A DNA stretch of 31,546 nt from CAZYEI01 sp964646425 (GCA_964646425.1 CAZYEI010000012.1:1-31546), one strand, 5' to 3'; positions 1 to 8,795 are shown, counted from the first letter of the stretch. Program-made: numbers and translations. Notes: a model not told the origin generated them from the sequence alone.

Positions 1-43
1 AAGGAGTTCTACAAATCACTAACGGTGAGAGTTAAACCCCTAT

Positions 44-77
44 AAAAACAAAAAATCTCAATACTTTTACCGTATCA
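44..77 (-). terminator. Possible terminator after tRNA-Ala
   Basis: Read on the minus strand, positions 77-72 and 64-59 can pair (four Watson-Crick pairs plus two G-U pairs) and are followed by six T residues (50-55) and a further T run (44-48). It lies just beyond the encoded CCA end of the tRNA. The stem is weak, so this is tentative. I recognise nothing in positions 1-43. Confidence 0.4.
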
Positions 78-94
78 AGATTAATCTACTTAAA

Positions 95-170
95 TGGTGG
101 AGGTTAGGGGGCTCGAACCCCTGACCCCCTGCGTGCAAGGCAAGTGCTCTCCCAACTGAGCTAAACCCCC
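95..170 (-). tRNA. tRNA-Ala (anticodon UGC)
   Basis: The minus strand folds as a full 76-nt tRNA including an encoded CCA (97-95). The acceptor stem begins GGGGGTT and pairs with AACCTCC, which places the G3-U70 wobble pair, the universal alanine identity element. The D-arm TAGCTCAGTTGGGAGAGC, the anticodon loop CTTGCAC with TGC, and the T-arm GGGGTTCGAGCCCC are all canonical. It reads all GCN codons by wobble or superwobble. A TTGATT-17-TATTAT promoter lies upstream, so it looks like a single transcription unit and not part of an rRNA operon visible here. Confidence 0.97.
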
Positions 171-206
171 ATTAATTGCAAAGTTTAACTTTTTCATTGC
201 TAATAT

Positions 207-235
207 ATAATACAAGATTTATATATAAAAATCAA
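207..235 (-). promoter_or_regulatory. Sigma-A-type promoter for tRNA-Ala
   Basis: On the minus strand TTGATT (235-230) and TATTAT (212-207) are separated by exactly 17 bp and point toward the tRNA, whose mature 5' end is 36 bp beyond the -10 box. The flanking DNA is very AT-rich, so chance matches are possible. Confidence 0.5.
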
Positions 236-278
236 GTACTTTTTTACTAGTTAATATAATTTTTCAACCTTATATTAA

Positions 279-1076
279 TTATCCTAAAGCAATATCCAAA
301 ATCATCATAACTACAAAGCCGAAAATAACTCCTAATGTTCCCATTTTCTCTTTTTGATTTAATTTAGCTGAAGGAATCAATTCTTCTGCTACTACATAAA
401 TCATAGCACCCGCTGCAACACAAAGAATAAATGGTAAAATTCCTCGTATTAATAAAATCAAACTTGCACCAATCAAGGCACTTAACGGTTCTACTAATCC
501 ACTTAATTGTCCATAAAAGAAGGATTTTTTTCTACTCATACCTTCTGTTCTTAATGGCAAACTAACAGCAATTCCTTCAGGAAAGTTTTGTAAACCTATA
601 CCAATCGCCAATAACCATGCTTCTTGTAATGATGAGCCACCAAGATTCAATGAGGCTGCACCGAATGCAACCCCTATTGCCATTCCTTCAGGAATATTAT
701 GAAGTGTAATAGCAATAATAAGCAATAACTTATTTTTCATTGACTTATGTTCATAATGATTTTTTTCTTTTTTTGCTTCTAATTTTTCTATAAGTAAATC
801 GATTAATAATATAAATATTCCACCACATAAAAAGCCTAAACTAGCAACAATAAAATCAATTTGTCCTAATTCTTTAGATAAATTAATTCCTGGAAGTATT
901 AAACTAAAAAAAGAAGCTGCTATCATAACACCTGCGCCAAAGCCAAAAATAAAAGACATGAACTTTGCATTAACTGATTTAAAGAAAAAAACAATTGCCG
1001 CTCCTAATGCAGTTACTCCCCAAGTAAATAAAGTTGCCTGTAAAACAAATTCAATATTTTGAACTCCCAAAAACAT
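279..1076 (-). CDS. ZIP-family divalent metal transporter (ZupT/GufA-like)
   Basis: This is an integral membrane protein of the ZIP family, which moves zinc or other divalent metals (Fe, Mn) into the cytoplasm. About eight hydrophobic helices are visible. The two signature helices carry HNIPEGMAIG and QNFPEGIAVS, whose His, Asn, Glu and Pro residues form the binuclear metal site in ZIP proteins. A charged, Lys/Glu/His-containing loop (around residues 100-115) matches the variable cytosolic loop between helices 3 and 4. I place the start at 1076 (265 aa) because AAGGTGG sits five bases upstream of that ATG; the in-frame ATG at 1097 lies before this site and has no Shine-Dalgarno of its own. 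Metal specificity cannot be read from sequence. It follows xerC on the same strand and may share its transcript. Confidence 0.9.
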   Translation of the reverse strand: MFLGVQNIEFVLQATLFTWGVTALGAAIVFFFKSVNAKFMSFIFGFGAGVMIAASFFSLILPGINLSKELGQIDFIVASLGFLCGGIFILLIDLLIEKLEAKKEKNHYEHKSMKNKLLLIIAITLHNIPEGMAIGVAFGAASLNLGGSSLQEAWLLAIGIGLQNFPEGIAVSLPLRTEGMSRKKSFFYGQLSGLVEPLSALIGASLILLIRGILPFILCVAAGAMIYVVAEELIPSAKLNQKEKMGTLGVIFGFVVMMILDIALG

Positions 1077-1139
1077 AAATACCACCTTATTTATCATATG
1101 AAAATAAGTGAATTAAGTGCGGGATATAATTTTTTAATC

Positions 1140-2051
1140 TTATTTTTTGGTCAATGGATGAGCATTAATATAAATATTTTGTAATTTTGTATCACTAATA
1201 TTAGTATAAATTTGTGTAGTTGATAAACTTTCATGTCCAAGTAATTCTTGAACCATTTTTAAATCAGCACCTTCTTCTAAAAGTCTTGTAGCAAAGGTAT
1301 GTCTAAGTAAATGAGGATGAATGCTTATCGTACTATCTCTTAATTTAATTTTTAATAACATTTTTTCAAAAGTACGTTTATTTATCGGTTTTCCTTGTTT
1401 TGAAAGAAAAACAAAATCATTTATATCAGCCAAAAACTTTGAACGCAAATTTACAATATAATAATTCAATCTTTCTTTTGTTTCATTAGTGAAAAAAGTA
1501 AATCGATCTTTATTTCCTTTTCCTCTAATAAATAACATATTTTCTTCAAGATTTATATTGTTTAATTTTAAACTAACAAGTTCAGATAAGCGTAATCCAC
1601 TATCTAATATTAATCTAATCATTAAATTATTTCGATAATCTAGTAAATCATCATTTGTTGTTTTATATTGAAGTAGCTCTTTTATTTGACCTTCGTTTAA
1701 AATTTGAGGTAATTTTTTTTCTATCTTTAATGATCTAATTAATGTAAATGGATTTGAATCTATTTTTTTTCTATCTAGTAAAAATGCATAAAATCCTCTT
1801 AAAGATGATATATGTCTATTTATCGTTCTTTGCTTCAATTTCTCATTTTGAAGTTTTATAGATATATAGTTCCTAATTTGCAATTTATCAATTTCTAAAT
1901 ATGCGATTTCTCCATCTTTCTCTATATACTTTTCAAATGAATATAAATCTCTTGCATAACTTAATATCGTATAATTACTATATCTTTTTATTTTTTGCAA
2001 ATAAGTTAAATATTCATTAATTTCAATATTTAATTGAGTTCTTTCTTCCAT
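1140..2051 (-). CDS. xerC: Tyrosine recombinase XerC (CodV-type)
   Basis: Site-specific recombinase that, with XerD, resolves chromosome dimers at dif during division. The 303-aa length is typical. Residues 1-110 form the SAM-like core-binding domain, and the catalytic domain follows with the complete active site: R154 (GLRLSEL), K178 (RGKGNKDR), H247 and R250 (HPHLLRHTFATRLLEEG), H273 (LLGHESLSTTQIY) and the nucleophile Y282. XerC and XerD are hard to separate by sequence; the location directly after topA and trmFO is where Bacilli keep codV/xerC, so XerC is preferred. The start overlaps the 3' end of trmFO by 22 bp, implying coupled translation, with a weak GAGG ten bases upstream. Confidence 0.93.
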   Translation of the reverse strand: MEERTQLNIEINEYLTYLQKIKRYSNYTILSYARDLYSFEKYIEKDGEIAYLEIDKLQIRNYISIKLQNEKLKQRTINRHISSLRGFYAFLLDRKKIDSNPFTLIRSLKIEKKLPQILNEGQIKELLQYKTTNDDLLDYRNNLMIRLILDSGLRLSELVSLKLNNINLEENMLFIRGKGNKDRFTFFTNETKERLNYYIVNLRSKFLADINDFVFLSKQGKPINKRTFEKMLLKIKLRDSTISIHPHLLRHTFATRLLEEGADLKMVQELLGHESLSTTQIYTNISDTKLQNIYINAHPLTKK

Positions 2052-3322
2052 TTTTCGATTGCCTCAATTGATATTTTTGCATTTTCTAAACGATCTTTTT
2101 GTGCATTAAACAAAATACCATAATTAGAATTCATAGGTTGAAAATTTTTCACATTTGCTGTTGTAATATAATTAATCAATGAACCTAGCATTGTTGAAAT
2201 TGGCAATGCAGCCATTTCTTTGCCTTCTTGCAATCTAACTGCATTAATTCCAGCAAGAATTCCTGTGGCCGCAGATTCAATATATCCTTCAACACCACTT
2301 ATTTGACCAGCAAAAAAAATCTTAGAATTGTTTTTTAATGACATATGGTTAGATAAATGTTTAGGAGAACAAATATAAGTATTTCGATGCATTACACCAT
2401 ATTTAACAAAATCAACATTTTCTAATCCCGGAATCATTGAAAACACTCTTTTTTGTTCTTTGAATGTTAAATTTGTTTGAAAGCCTACTAAGTTATATAA
2501 ATTTCCAGCAACATTGTCTTGTCTTAATTGGACAACAGCAAATGGTCTAGTACCATCAGTTTTTTCAAGCCCAACAGGTTTTAAAGGTCCAAATGTTAAG
2601 GTCTTAAAGCCTCTTTTTGCCATTGCTTCAACTGGCATACATCCTTCAAAAAATATTTCTTTTTCAAAATCTTTTAATTTAACAGTTTCTGCTTTAATTA
2701 ATTCTTCATAAAAATTAAAAAATTCATCTTTAGTAAATGGACAATTTATATAATCTGCTCCTCCTTTGTCATAACGACTTTTCCGATATGCTTTAGAAAA
2801 ATCTATTTTTGACACATCAATAATTGGAGCAGCCGCATCATAAAAGTAATAACTTTTTTCACCTAACAATTTTGCTATGTATTCTCCTAAAGCACTACTA
2901 GTCAATGGCCCAGTAGCAACAATTACAATTCTATCATTAGGGATTTCTTTTATTTCTTCATGAATAACTTCAATTAGAGGATTATTTTTTATTTCTTTTG
3001 TAATATACTCTGAAAATGCTTCTCTATCTACAGCTAAAGCATTACCAGCAGGAACCTGATTATTATCAGCTGATTGCATTATTAAACTATCTAGATGTCG
3101 CATTTCCTCTTTTAACAATCCAGCTGCATTATCAAGTCCTTTATTTTTTAATGAATTAGAACAAACTAATTCTCCATATTTATTACTATGATGTGCTACG
3201 ATCTCAGTAGTTGTAGGACGCATTTCATACATAGTTACTTTATGTCCTCGTTTTGCTATTTGATATGCAGCTTCGCTTCCAGCAAGACCTGCACCAACTA
3301 TAATAATACTATCTTGAAACAT
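2030..3322 (-). CDS. trmFO: TrmFO, folate/FAD-dependent tRNA (m5U54) methyltransferase
   Basis: Forms 5-methyluridine at position 54 of the tRNA T-loop using methylenetetrahydrofolate as carbon donor and FADH2 as reductant, instead of S-adenosylmethionine. The N-terminus carries the dinucleotide-binding motif VGAGLAGSEAA. The ELVCSNSLKNKGLDNAAG segment holds C54, which lines up with the Bacillus Cys53 region, and GCMPVEAMAKRG supplies the second conserved Cys. The C-terminal GQISGVEGYIESAATG block is the second FAD contact. I choose the ATG at 3322 (430 aa) because AGGAG lies eight bases upstream of it; a longer frame starting at 3340 would put the start on top of that site. It sits between the GroES-like gene and xerC in the standard topA-trmFO-xerC operon. 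Confidence 0.96.
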   Translation of the reverse strand: MFQDSIIIVGAGLAGSEAAYQIAKRGHKVTMYEMRPTTTEIVAHHSNKYGELVCSNSLKNKGLDNAAGLLKEEMRHLDSLIMQSADNNQVPAGNALAVDREAFSEYITKEIKNNPLIEVIHEEIKEIPNDRIVIVATGPLTSSALGEYIAKLLGEKSYYFYDAAAPIIDVSKIDFSKAYRKSRYDKGGADYINCPFTKDEFFNFYEELIKAETVKLKDFEKEIFFEGCMPVEAMAKRGFKTLTFGPLKPVGLEKTDGTRPFAVVQLRQDNVAGNLYNLVGFQTNLTFKEQKRVFSMIPGLENVDFVKYGVMHRNTYICSPKHLSNHMSLKNNSKIFFAGQISGVEGYIESAATGILAGINAVRLQEGKEMAALPISTMLGSLINYITTANVKNFQPMNSNYGILFNAQKDRLENAKISIEAIEKWKKELN

Positions 3323-3375
3323 CAAATCATCTCCTGACAATATTAGATTATAACATATTTATTTATTTTTTTATA

Positions 3376-3621
3376 TTATTGCTTTATAAATTTGCCAATA
3401 ACTTCATCTAATGTTACTATAAAAAAACAATTATCATCTTCCATATAAACATTTCCAGCATACAATGGTATAAAAATAATATCTCCTTCTTTAATTATAC
3501 TTATTTCTTTGCTGACTTTTAATACTTTGGCTTTTTCGTATTGACTTTGCCTTTGTAATAAATTATTATCATCATTTATTTTTTGTATTACTAGATATTT
3601 CTGTAAAGGTATAAAATTCAT
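3376..3621 (-). CDS. GroES-like (chaperonin-10 fold) small protein
   Basis: An 81-aa protein between topA and trmFO. Its pattern follows Cpn10: a start like MNFIPLQKYLVIQKI (compare GroES RPLhDRVlVk), then YEKAKVLKVSKE (like rGeVlAVG), KEGDIIFIPLYAGN (like VGDkVlF-kYaGte) and a C-terminal hydrophobic-acidic strand near TLDEVIGKF (like eeDILgvi). What is missing is the GroES mobile loop with its hydrophobic tripeptide, which contacts GroEL; here a short polar stretch (about residues 19-32) replaces it. I therefore call a GroES-like beta-barrel of unknown role, not a working GroES. The start at 3621 has GGTG six bases upstream; an upstream in-frame extension to 3723 would run through topA and is rejected. 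A hairpin terminator lies just upstream (3645-3678), so it may be transcribed at a lower level than topA. Confidence 0.72.
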   Translation of the reverse strand: MNFIPLQKYLVIQKINDDNNLLQRQSQYEKAKVLKVSKEISIIKEGDIIFIPLYAGNVYMEDDNCFFIVTLDEVIGKFIKQ

Positions 3622-3644
3622 AATAATCACCAATATAATATATG

Positions 3645-3678
3645 AAAAAAAGTTAGATAAAAATTCATCTAACTTTTT
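3645..3678 (-). terminator. Hairpin overlapping the topA stop codon
   Basis: A perfect 12-bp inverted repeat (3647-3658 with 3667-3678, 8-nt loop) ends in a T run on the minus strand. The topA stop TAG (3671-3669) lies in the first arm. It resembles a weak, AT-rich intrinsic terminator or attenuator between topA and the downstream GroES-like, trmFO and xerC genes. Confidence 0.6.
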
Positions 3679-5662
3679 GATTTCTTGAATGTTTTTTTCT
3701 TTAATGATTCCATATAATTGCAATTAGGATAATTACTGCATCCCAAAAAATTGCCATACATACCTTTTCTTATGACTAAATTTCCATCACACTTTGGACA
3801 TTTCTTAGTATTTTCTGGAATAGTTTTCTCTTTTTCCTTTATATAATTACAACTAGGATAATTGCTACAACCAATAAATTCACCATATTTGCCTTTTCTT
3901 ATAACTAAATTTGCACCACATTTTGGACATATCTCTCCTGTAGTTTTTGGTGTTTCTTTAGGCATTGTTGAAAAGGCATATGTATATATTTTATCAAAGT
4001 CTTGATAAAAGTCATTTAAAACATTAACTTTAGTTATTTTTGATTCAGCAATATCATCAAGCTGTGTTTCCATATTTGCAGTGTACTTAACATTGATAAT
4101 ATCACTAAAGTATGATTGAAGACTATCAGTTGTTAGAAAACCTTGTTCTGTCGGAGATAAATATCCTTTAGTCACCGAAACATAATCTCTTGACTTAATT
4201 GTTTCGATAGTAGAAGCATAAGTACTTGGTCTACCAATTCCTTTTTCTTCCATTACTTTAACTAAACTTGCTTCTGAATACCTTGCTGGCGCTTTCGTAA
4301 AATTTTGTTTTTCTTCCGTATTTTTAATATATACATTATCATTTTCATTACAAGAAAAAATTAAATCACTATCTTCACTTTTCTTTTCAAATTTACTATA
4401 TACTACACTATATCCTTCAAAAATCATTTTTTGTGATTTTGCTTCAAATTCATCATTATTAGAATTAGTAAAAATAATTATATTATCTTCGCTTATTCTA
4501 GGAGCCATGCAGCAAGCAATTGAACGTGCCCAAATTAATGAATATAACTTATATTGATCATCAGTTAAATAGGTTTTTATTTTTTCAGGTTCATAATCAA
4601 CATGAGTTACTCTAATTCCTTCATGAGCATCTTGAACATTTGCACCGGCTTTTGATTTAGTTGGTGCAAATCCATAAAAATTATCTCCATATGTTTTAGC
4701 AACATATTCTTTTACATTATGAGCAAACAAAGGACTAATACGTGCTGAATCAGTTCTCATATACGTAATTAAGCCAATACTGCCATTATCTAATTGCACC
4801 CCTTCAAATAATTCTTGAGCTATTTTCATTGTTTTCTTTGTGCTCATTTTAAAATGATTAAAAGCTTCTTGCTGTAAAGTTGATGTAGTAAATGGAGAAG
4901 GTGCATAATGCTTTACATTCTTATTTGTTTTTGATAATACTTTTAATTCTTTTGCTAATGAATTAATAAAATTATTTTTTTCTTCTAACGATTTTAGACG
5001 TTCTTTTTTACCATTTATTTTAGTTAATAGTGCTTTACATTTTTCTTTTTTTTCATTAACAATATTGGCATATACTGTCCAATATTCTTCTGGTACAAAA
5101 GATTGAATTTCCCTTTCTCTATCAACTATTAATTTCAATACAACTGATTGAACTCTACCAGCAGATTTCGAATTAATTTTTGCATTTAATAGTTTTGATA
5201 ATTTAAAACCTATAATTCTATCTAAAATTCTTCTAGTTTCTTGTGCTTCTACTAATGGTAAATCAATTGTTCTTGGAGACTCTAAAGCCTTATTAATACC
5301 AAAAGGCGTAATTTCATGAAATTCAAGTCTTTTGGTTTTTTCAATATCTAAATCCAATATACGAGCTAAATGCCAAGAAATTGCTTCTCCTTCTCTANNN
5401 NNNNNNNATCAGGGTCGGTTGCAAGAATTACTTCTTCGGCATTACTAGCAAGCTTTTTTATTCCATTAACTGTGCCAGTCTTACGAGGATCAATCTCATA
5501 ATGAGGCAAAAAGTTATTTTTAATATCTACACCTAAGCCATCTTCACCATCAATTGCCAAATCACAAATATGACCATAAGATGCAACAACTTTGTAATCT
5601 TTGCCAAGATATTTGCTTATTGTTTTACTTTTTGTTGGTGATTCTACAATTACAAGTTTCAT
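3669..5662 (-). CDS. topA: DNA topoisomerase I (TopA), interrupted by an assembly gap
   Basis: Type IA topoisomerase that relaxes negative supercoils. The N-terminal Toprim domain starts MKLVIVESPTKSKTI and contains SYGHICDL and ATDPD; after the N run comes REGEAISWHLARIL, which normally follows ATDPD directly. The catalytic Tyr is in GLITYMRTDSARIS (about residue 297), and two C-terminal four-Cys zinc fingers follow (each beginning CPKC and ending in a CSNYP-x-CNY element). The ATG at 5662 has GGAGG seven bases upstream; a TTG 54 bases further out is less likely. The ten Ns plus one duplicated base make 11 nt; removing them gives exactly 661 codons (660 aa) in frame. The split is thus most likely artificial and the gene intact. 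Confidence 0.95.
5398..5407. other. Assembly gap of ten Ns inside topA
   Basis: Ten N characters separate the codon for the last Asp of ATDPD from the Arg codon of REGEA. In type IA topoisomerases these residues are adjacent. The flanks share one base (A at 5397 and 5408 on the plus strand), so the contig ends most likely abut or overlap by a base. Confidence 0.97.
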
Positions 5663-5722
5663 TTGTTTTCCTCCATAAGCAAGGTTAATTATGTAGTTTT
5701 TTTTACTTTTTGTCAATGTTTT

Positions 5723-6475
5723 TTATAATTCTTCTAAAATATCATATGCATTTTCTACAAGTTTAGCACCATTTTTAATCAAATAATTACAACCACTTTC
5801 TTTTATCGCTTCACTTGGAACACAAAAAATATCTTTACCCATATTTAAAGCATATTCTACTGTTATCATGCTGCCACTTTTTTTACTACTTTCAACAACC
5901 ACCAAAGCCTTACATATCGCAGCTATAAGACGATTTCGCATTGGAAAATTACTCTTTTTAGGCTTAACAAAGTAGGGATATTCACTGATAATTAATCCAT
6001 TTTTAGCAATCTCATCTTGTAAACTTTTATTGATGTAAGGATAATAATTATCTAAACCATTACCCAGCACGGCAATTGTTTCACCATCATTTTCCAAACA
6101 ACATTTATGTGATAATCCATCAATACCTTTAGCAAGTCCACTTGCAATAACATATTTTTTCGTTAGCGGTTCAACCAGTTTATAAGTCATTTTTTGTCCA
6201 TATACACTATTATTTCTACTTCCAATAAATGCTAGCACTTCTTTATTTATAAGTGAAAAGTTACCACGAAAATAAATAACAAAAGGCGGATTATATAGAG
6301 CTTTAAAACAATTTGGATAATTAGAATCTAATATTGTTATATAGTTATTTTTTATTCTTTTTTTTATTTCAGAAACTTCATTAAAATCAACTTGCTCTTT
6401 ATTTTCAATAGCACTTAATATTTTATAAAAATCACCTTCATATTTAAATGAAAAAAATAAAAGAATATCATTCAT
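5723..6475 (-). CDS. dprA: DNA-processing protein DprA (Smf)
   Basis: Loads RecA on incoming single-stranded DNA during natural transformation; it is also found widely in non-competent bacteria. The Rossmann-like DprA core is clear: GSRNNSVYG near residue 86, ASGLAKGIDGLSHKCCL, AVLGNGLDNYYP, and NRLIAAICKALVVVE followed by SKKSGSMITVEYALN. At 250 aa it is shorter than the usual 290-370 aa: the N-terminal extension is brief and the frame stops soon after the core, so the C-terminal winged-helix domain of larger members is absent. The start has GAGGTGG just upstream. It lies between rnhB and topA, its usual place in Firmicutes. No other competence genes are in the window, so an active transformation role is not shown. 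Confidence 0.94.
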   Translation of the reverse strand: MNDILLFFSFKYEGDFYKILSAIENKEQVDFNEVSEIKKRIKNNYITILDSNYPNCFKALYNPPFVIYFRGNFSLINKEVLAFIGSRNNSVYGQKMTYKLVEPLTKKYVIASGLAKGIDGLSHKCCLENDGETIAVLGNGLDNYYPYINKSLQDEIAKNGLIISEYPYFVKPKKSNFPMRNRLIAAICKALVVVESSKKSGSMITVEYALNMGKDIFCVPSEAIKESGCNYLIKNGAKLVENAYDILEEL

Positions 6476-6526
6476 TTTTTACCACCTCTAATTATAAATA
6501 CGATAAAAATAAACGATATCCCTAAC

Positions 6527-7144
6527 TTAAATATCAAATCTTAATTGTTGCATTGATTTTACTGGCTCGTACGTACGTCTATGGATAGGAGTTATTCCAT
6601 ATTTATTCAATGCCTCTAAATGTTTTTTAGTTCCATAACCTTTATTATTAGCAAAATCATATTCAGGATATTTTTTTGCAAATTCATACATTAAATGATC
6701 TCGATAAACTTTTGCAAGTATTGATGCTGCAGCAATATTTTGTGACTTAGCATCTCCTTTAATTAAGGAAAGATATGGTTGGTCAATATTTAACGGCATT
6801 GCATCACTTAATACAGCTTCTGGTTTGATTTTTAAAGATTTTAATGCTCTTTCCATTCCTAATTTACTAGCCTGATAAATATTTATCTCATCAATAGTTT
6901 TTTCATCAATTACTTGAATATTATAAGCCAATGCATCATTTTTTATTACTTCAAATAACATTTCTCTTTTCTTTTCAGTAAGTTTCTTCGAATCATCAAT
7001 CAAAGGATTATTATAGTCTTTAGGCAAGATAACTGCAGCACAAACAACTGGCCCTGCTAATGGTCCTCTACCTGCTTCATCACAACCAGCAATTAAGAAT
7101 AATCCCTTGCTATAAAATTGTTTTTCAAACTCTAAATTAGCCAT
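6527..7144 (-). CDS. rnhB: Ribonuclease HII
   Basis: Cleaves the RNA strand of RNA-DNA hybrids, including single ribonucleotides embedded in DNA, using Mn or Mg. The active site is visible: D22 and E23 in AGCDEAGRGPLAGPVV, an Asp in LSDAMPL and the distal Asp in ILAKVYRDHLM. The 205-aa length is normal. I choose the ATG at 7144: TAGGTG lies nine bases upstream, whereas the in-frame GTG at 7156 would be part of that site. The ATG falls immediately after the rbgA stop, so translation is probably coupled. The rbgA-rnhB pairing is standard in Bacilli. Confidence 0.96.
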   Translation of the reverse strand: MANLEFEKQFYSKGLFLIAGCDEAGRGPLAGPVVCAAVILPKDYNNPLIDDSKKLTEKKREMLFEVIKNDALAYNIQVIDEKTIDEINIYQASKLGMERALKSLKIKPEAVLSDAMPLNIDQPYLSLIKGDAKSQNIAAASILAKVYRDHLMYEFAKKYPEYDFANNKGYGTKKHLEALNKYGITPIHRRTYEPVKSMQQLRFDI

Positions 7145-7145
7145 T

Positions 7146-8018
7146 TTATTGTTCACCTACTATATCTAAAGAAATGGTTCCTAAAACACCATTTTTAAAT
7201 TCACGTAAAACAAGTTCTTCAGTTTTTTCAATATCAACTTCACCTTTTGCCTTAAGCATGCCTCTATTTTTTCCAATTTTAATAATTAGTTGCTCCATAA
7301 TCTCATCATTCATTTCTTCATCATTCATTTCAACGTTATATCTTTTAAAAATATAATCTCTATGGTGAGTAAATAAATAATTAAATAATATTGAGGATAA
7401 TTCGTGCAATGGCATAATATCAATCGGCATAGTTCCAATTAATGCAAGTTTAGCACCAACAACTTTATCTTCAAATTTTGGCCATAAAACACCTGGAGTA
7501 TCTAATAATTCAAAATCATCACGAACTTTAATCCATTGTTGAGCCTTAGTAACACCTGGTTTATTGCCAACAACCGTAGCTTTTCTTTTTGCTAATTTAT
7601 TAATAAATGAAGATTTACCAACATTAGGAATTCCAATAACTAGCGCTCTTATTATTGGAGTTTTTAATCCCCTTTTTTTATCTCTCTCAATTTTATCTTT
7701 CATAACAATCTTCAATTTATTAATTATTTGTTGTAAATCATCTTTATTAATATTTAAAGGTATTGCCATATATCCTTGTGATTCAAAGTATTTTTGCCAT
7801 TCTAATGTTTTTTCTTTATCAGCAAGGTCTTTTTTACTTAAAATAATTAAACGAGGTTTTTGAGGTGCAATTTTGGAAACAATAGGATTACGTGATGAAG
7901 ATACAACACGAGCATCTAATATTTCAATAATTACATCAACCATTTTGGCACGTTCTTCAATTTCTCTAAGTGCTTTAGCCATATGTCCAGGAAACCATTG
8001 AATATTATGATTTTGCAT
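7146..8018 (-). CDS. rbgA: Ribosome biogenesis GTPase RbgA (YlqF)
   Basis: A circularly permuted GTPase needed for late assembly of the 50S subunit in Bacilli. The motif order is permuted as expected: G4 (SKKD, residues 61-64) comes before G1 (GIPNVGKSSF, 129-138), then the G2-like GVTKAQQW and G3 (DTPG, 173-176). The N-terminal WFPGHMAKA motif is diagnostic of the YlqF/YawG family. The C-terminal half (about 190-290) is the helical, RNA-binding part. Length 290 aa is typical. It is separated by only three bases from the lepB stop, placing it in one transcript with lepB and rnhB. Confidence 0.97.
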   Translation of the reverse strand: MQNHNIQWFPGHMAKALREIEERAKMVDVIIEILDARVVSSSRNPIVSKIAPQKPRLIILSKKDLADKEKTLEWQKYFESQGYMAIPLNINKDDLQQIINKLKIVMKDKIERDKKRGLKTPIIRALVIGIPNVGKSSFINKLAKRKATVVGNKPGVTKAQQWIKVRDDFELLDTPGVLWPKFEDKVVGAKLALIGTMPIDIMPLHELSSILFNYLFTHHRDYIFKRYNVEMNDEEMNDEIMEQLIIKIGKNRGMLKAKGEVDIEKTEELVLREFKNGVLGTISLDIVGEQ

Positions 8019-8021
8019 CTT

Positions 8022-8687
8022 TTACCACCCCTCAATTCTAATATTAGTATTTTTCACAGTGCCACAAGTACCACTTGTGTTTAACTCGCTACATCTACCC
8101 GTAATAATTATTCCGACGCCAAATATTTCTTCTTTTTTAATATGACCGACTTTTTCAACTCTAGAATCCGTTGAATGTCCTCTGTTATCTCCCATCACAA
8201 AGTATTCATCATTAGCTAATTTTCTTTCAGAAATATTACCAGTAGCATAAGTAATATCATCTTTTGATAAATCATCATATCCTTTAATAAAATCTTCTTC
8301 AACTATTCTTCCATTTATTATTAAAACACCTTTTTTATTTATTTCATCTATTTCATATGAAATAGTTTCACCAGGTAATGCAATAACACGCTTAACCCAG
8401 TGTGCATCTTTACCTGCAAAACGCTCAGCATTTATAACTATAATATCAAAACGATCAACTGAACTATAATTAAATATTTTTCTTGTATAACCAGTTTCTC
8501 CTTGTTCTAAAGTTGGATACATAGATGGACCAGTAACATATATATTAGTCAAAAAAACTAATATTGATAAACGAACTATTAATATAATAATTGCAAATAT
8601 TAAAACAATATTTAATAAAATGGAGTAAATTTTTTTTCTTTTTTCCCCAACATTTGTTTGTTCAACGTTTTTATTTTCTGTTTCCAT
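8022..8687 (-). CDS. lepB: Signal peptidase I (LepB/SipS)
   Basis: Membrane-bound serine protease that removes signal peptides from secreted proteins. One N-terminal transmembrane helix (about residues 20-48) is followed by the extracytoplasmic domain with the catalytic Ser55 (GPSMYPTL) and Lys99 (HWVKRVIALPGE), plus box E GDNRGHSTDSR near 167-177. It is a Ser-Lys dyad enzyme of the prokaryotic type, since Lys replaces the His of the ER type. GAGGCG precedes the ATG. An intrinsic terminator (8742-8768) separates it from rplS upstream, so it needs either readthrough or its own promoter, which I could not pick out with confidence. Confidence 0.96.
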   Translation of the reverse strand: METENKNVEQTNVGEKRKKIYSILLNIVLIFAIIILIVRLSILVFLTNIYVTGPSMYPTLEQGETGYTRKIFNYSSVDRFDIIVINAERFAGKDAHWVKRVIALPGETISYEIDEINKKGVLIINGRIVEEDFIKGYDDLSKDDITYATGNISERKLANDEYFVMGDNRGHSTDSRVEKVGHIKKEEIFGVGIIITGRCSELNTSGTCGTVKNTNIRIEGW

Positions 8688-8741
8688 AATATCGCCTCAC
8701 ATACATTATTAATTTTAACATATCTAAAAAAATAAATCATT

Positions 8742-8768
8742 AAAAAAAGGTTCCATCTAGGAACCTTT
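8742..8768 (-). terminator. Intrinsic terminator after rplS
   Basis: A perfect 9-bp stem (8746-8754 with 8760-8768, loop ATCTA) is followed on the minus strand by a run of seven T residues. It lies 28 bp after the rplS stop and ahead of lepB. Confidence 0.88.
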
Positions 8769-8795
8769 ATGTCACATAATAAATTATTTAAAATT

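Noticed and set aside
95..170. tRNA-Ala as part of an rRNA spacer
   Set aside because: No 16S, 23S or 5S sequence is visible on either side; the tRNA has its own promoter-like element and follows the ZIP transporter gene.
3622..3723. N-terminal extension of the GroES-like gene to 3723 (115 aa)
   Set aside because: It would overlap the 3' end of topA in another frame and lacks a ribosome site; the ATG at 3621 has GGTG six bases upstream.
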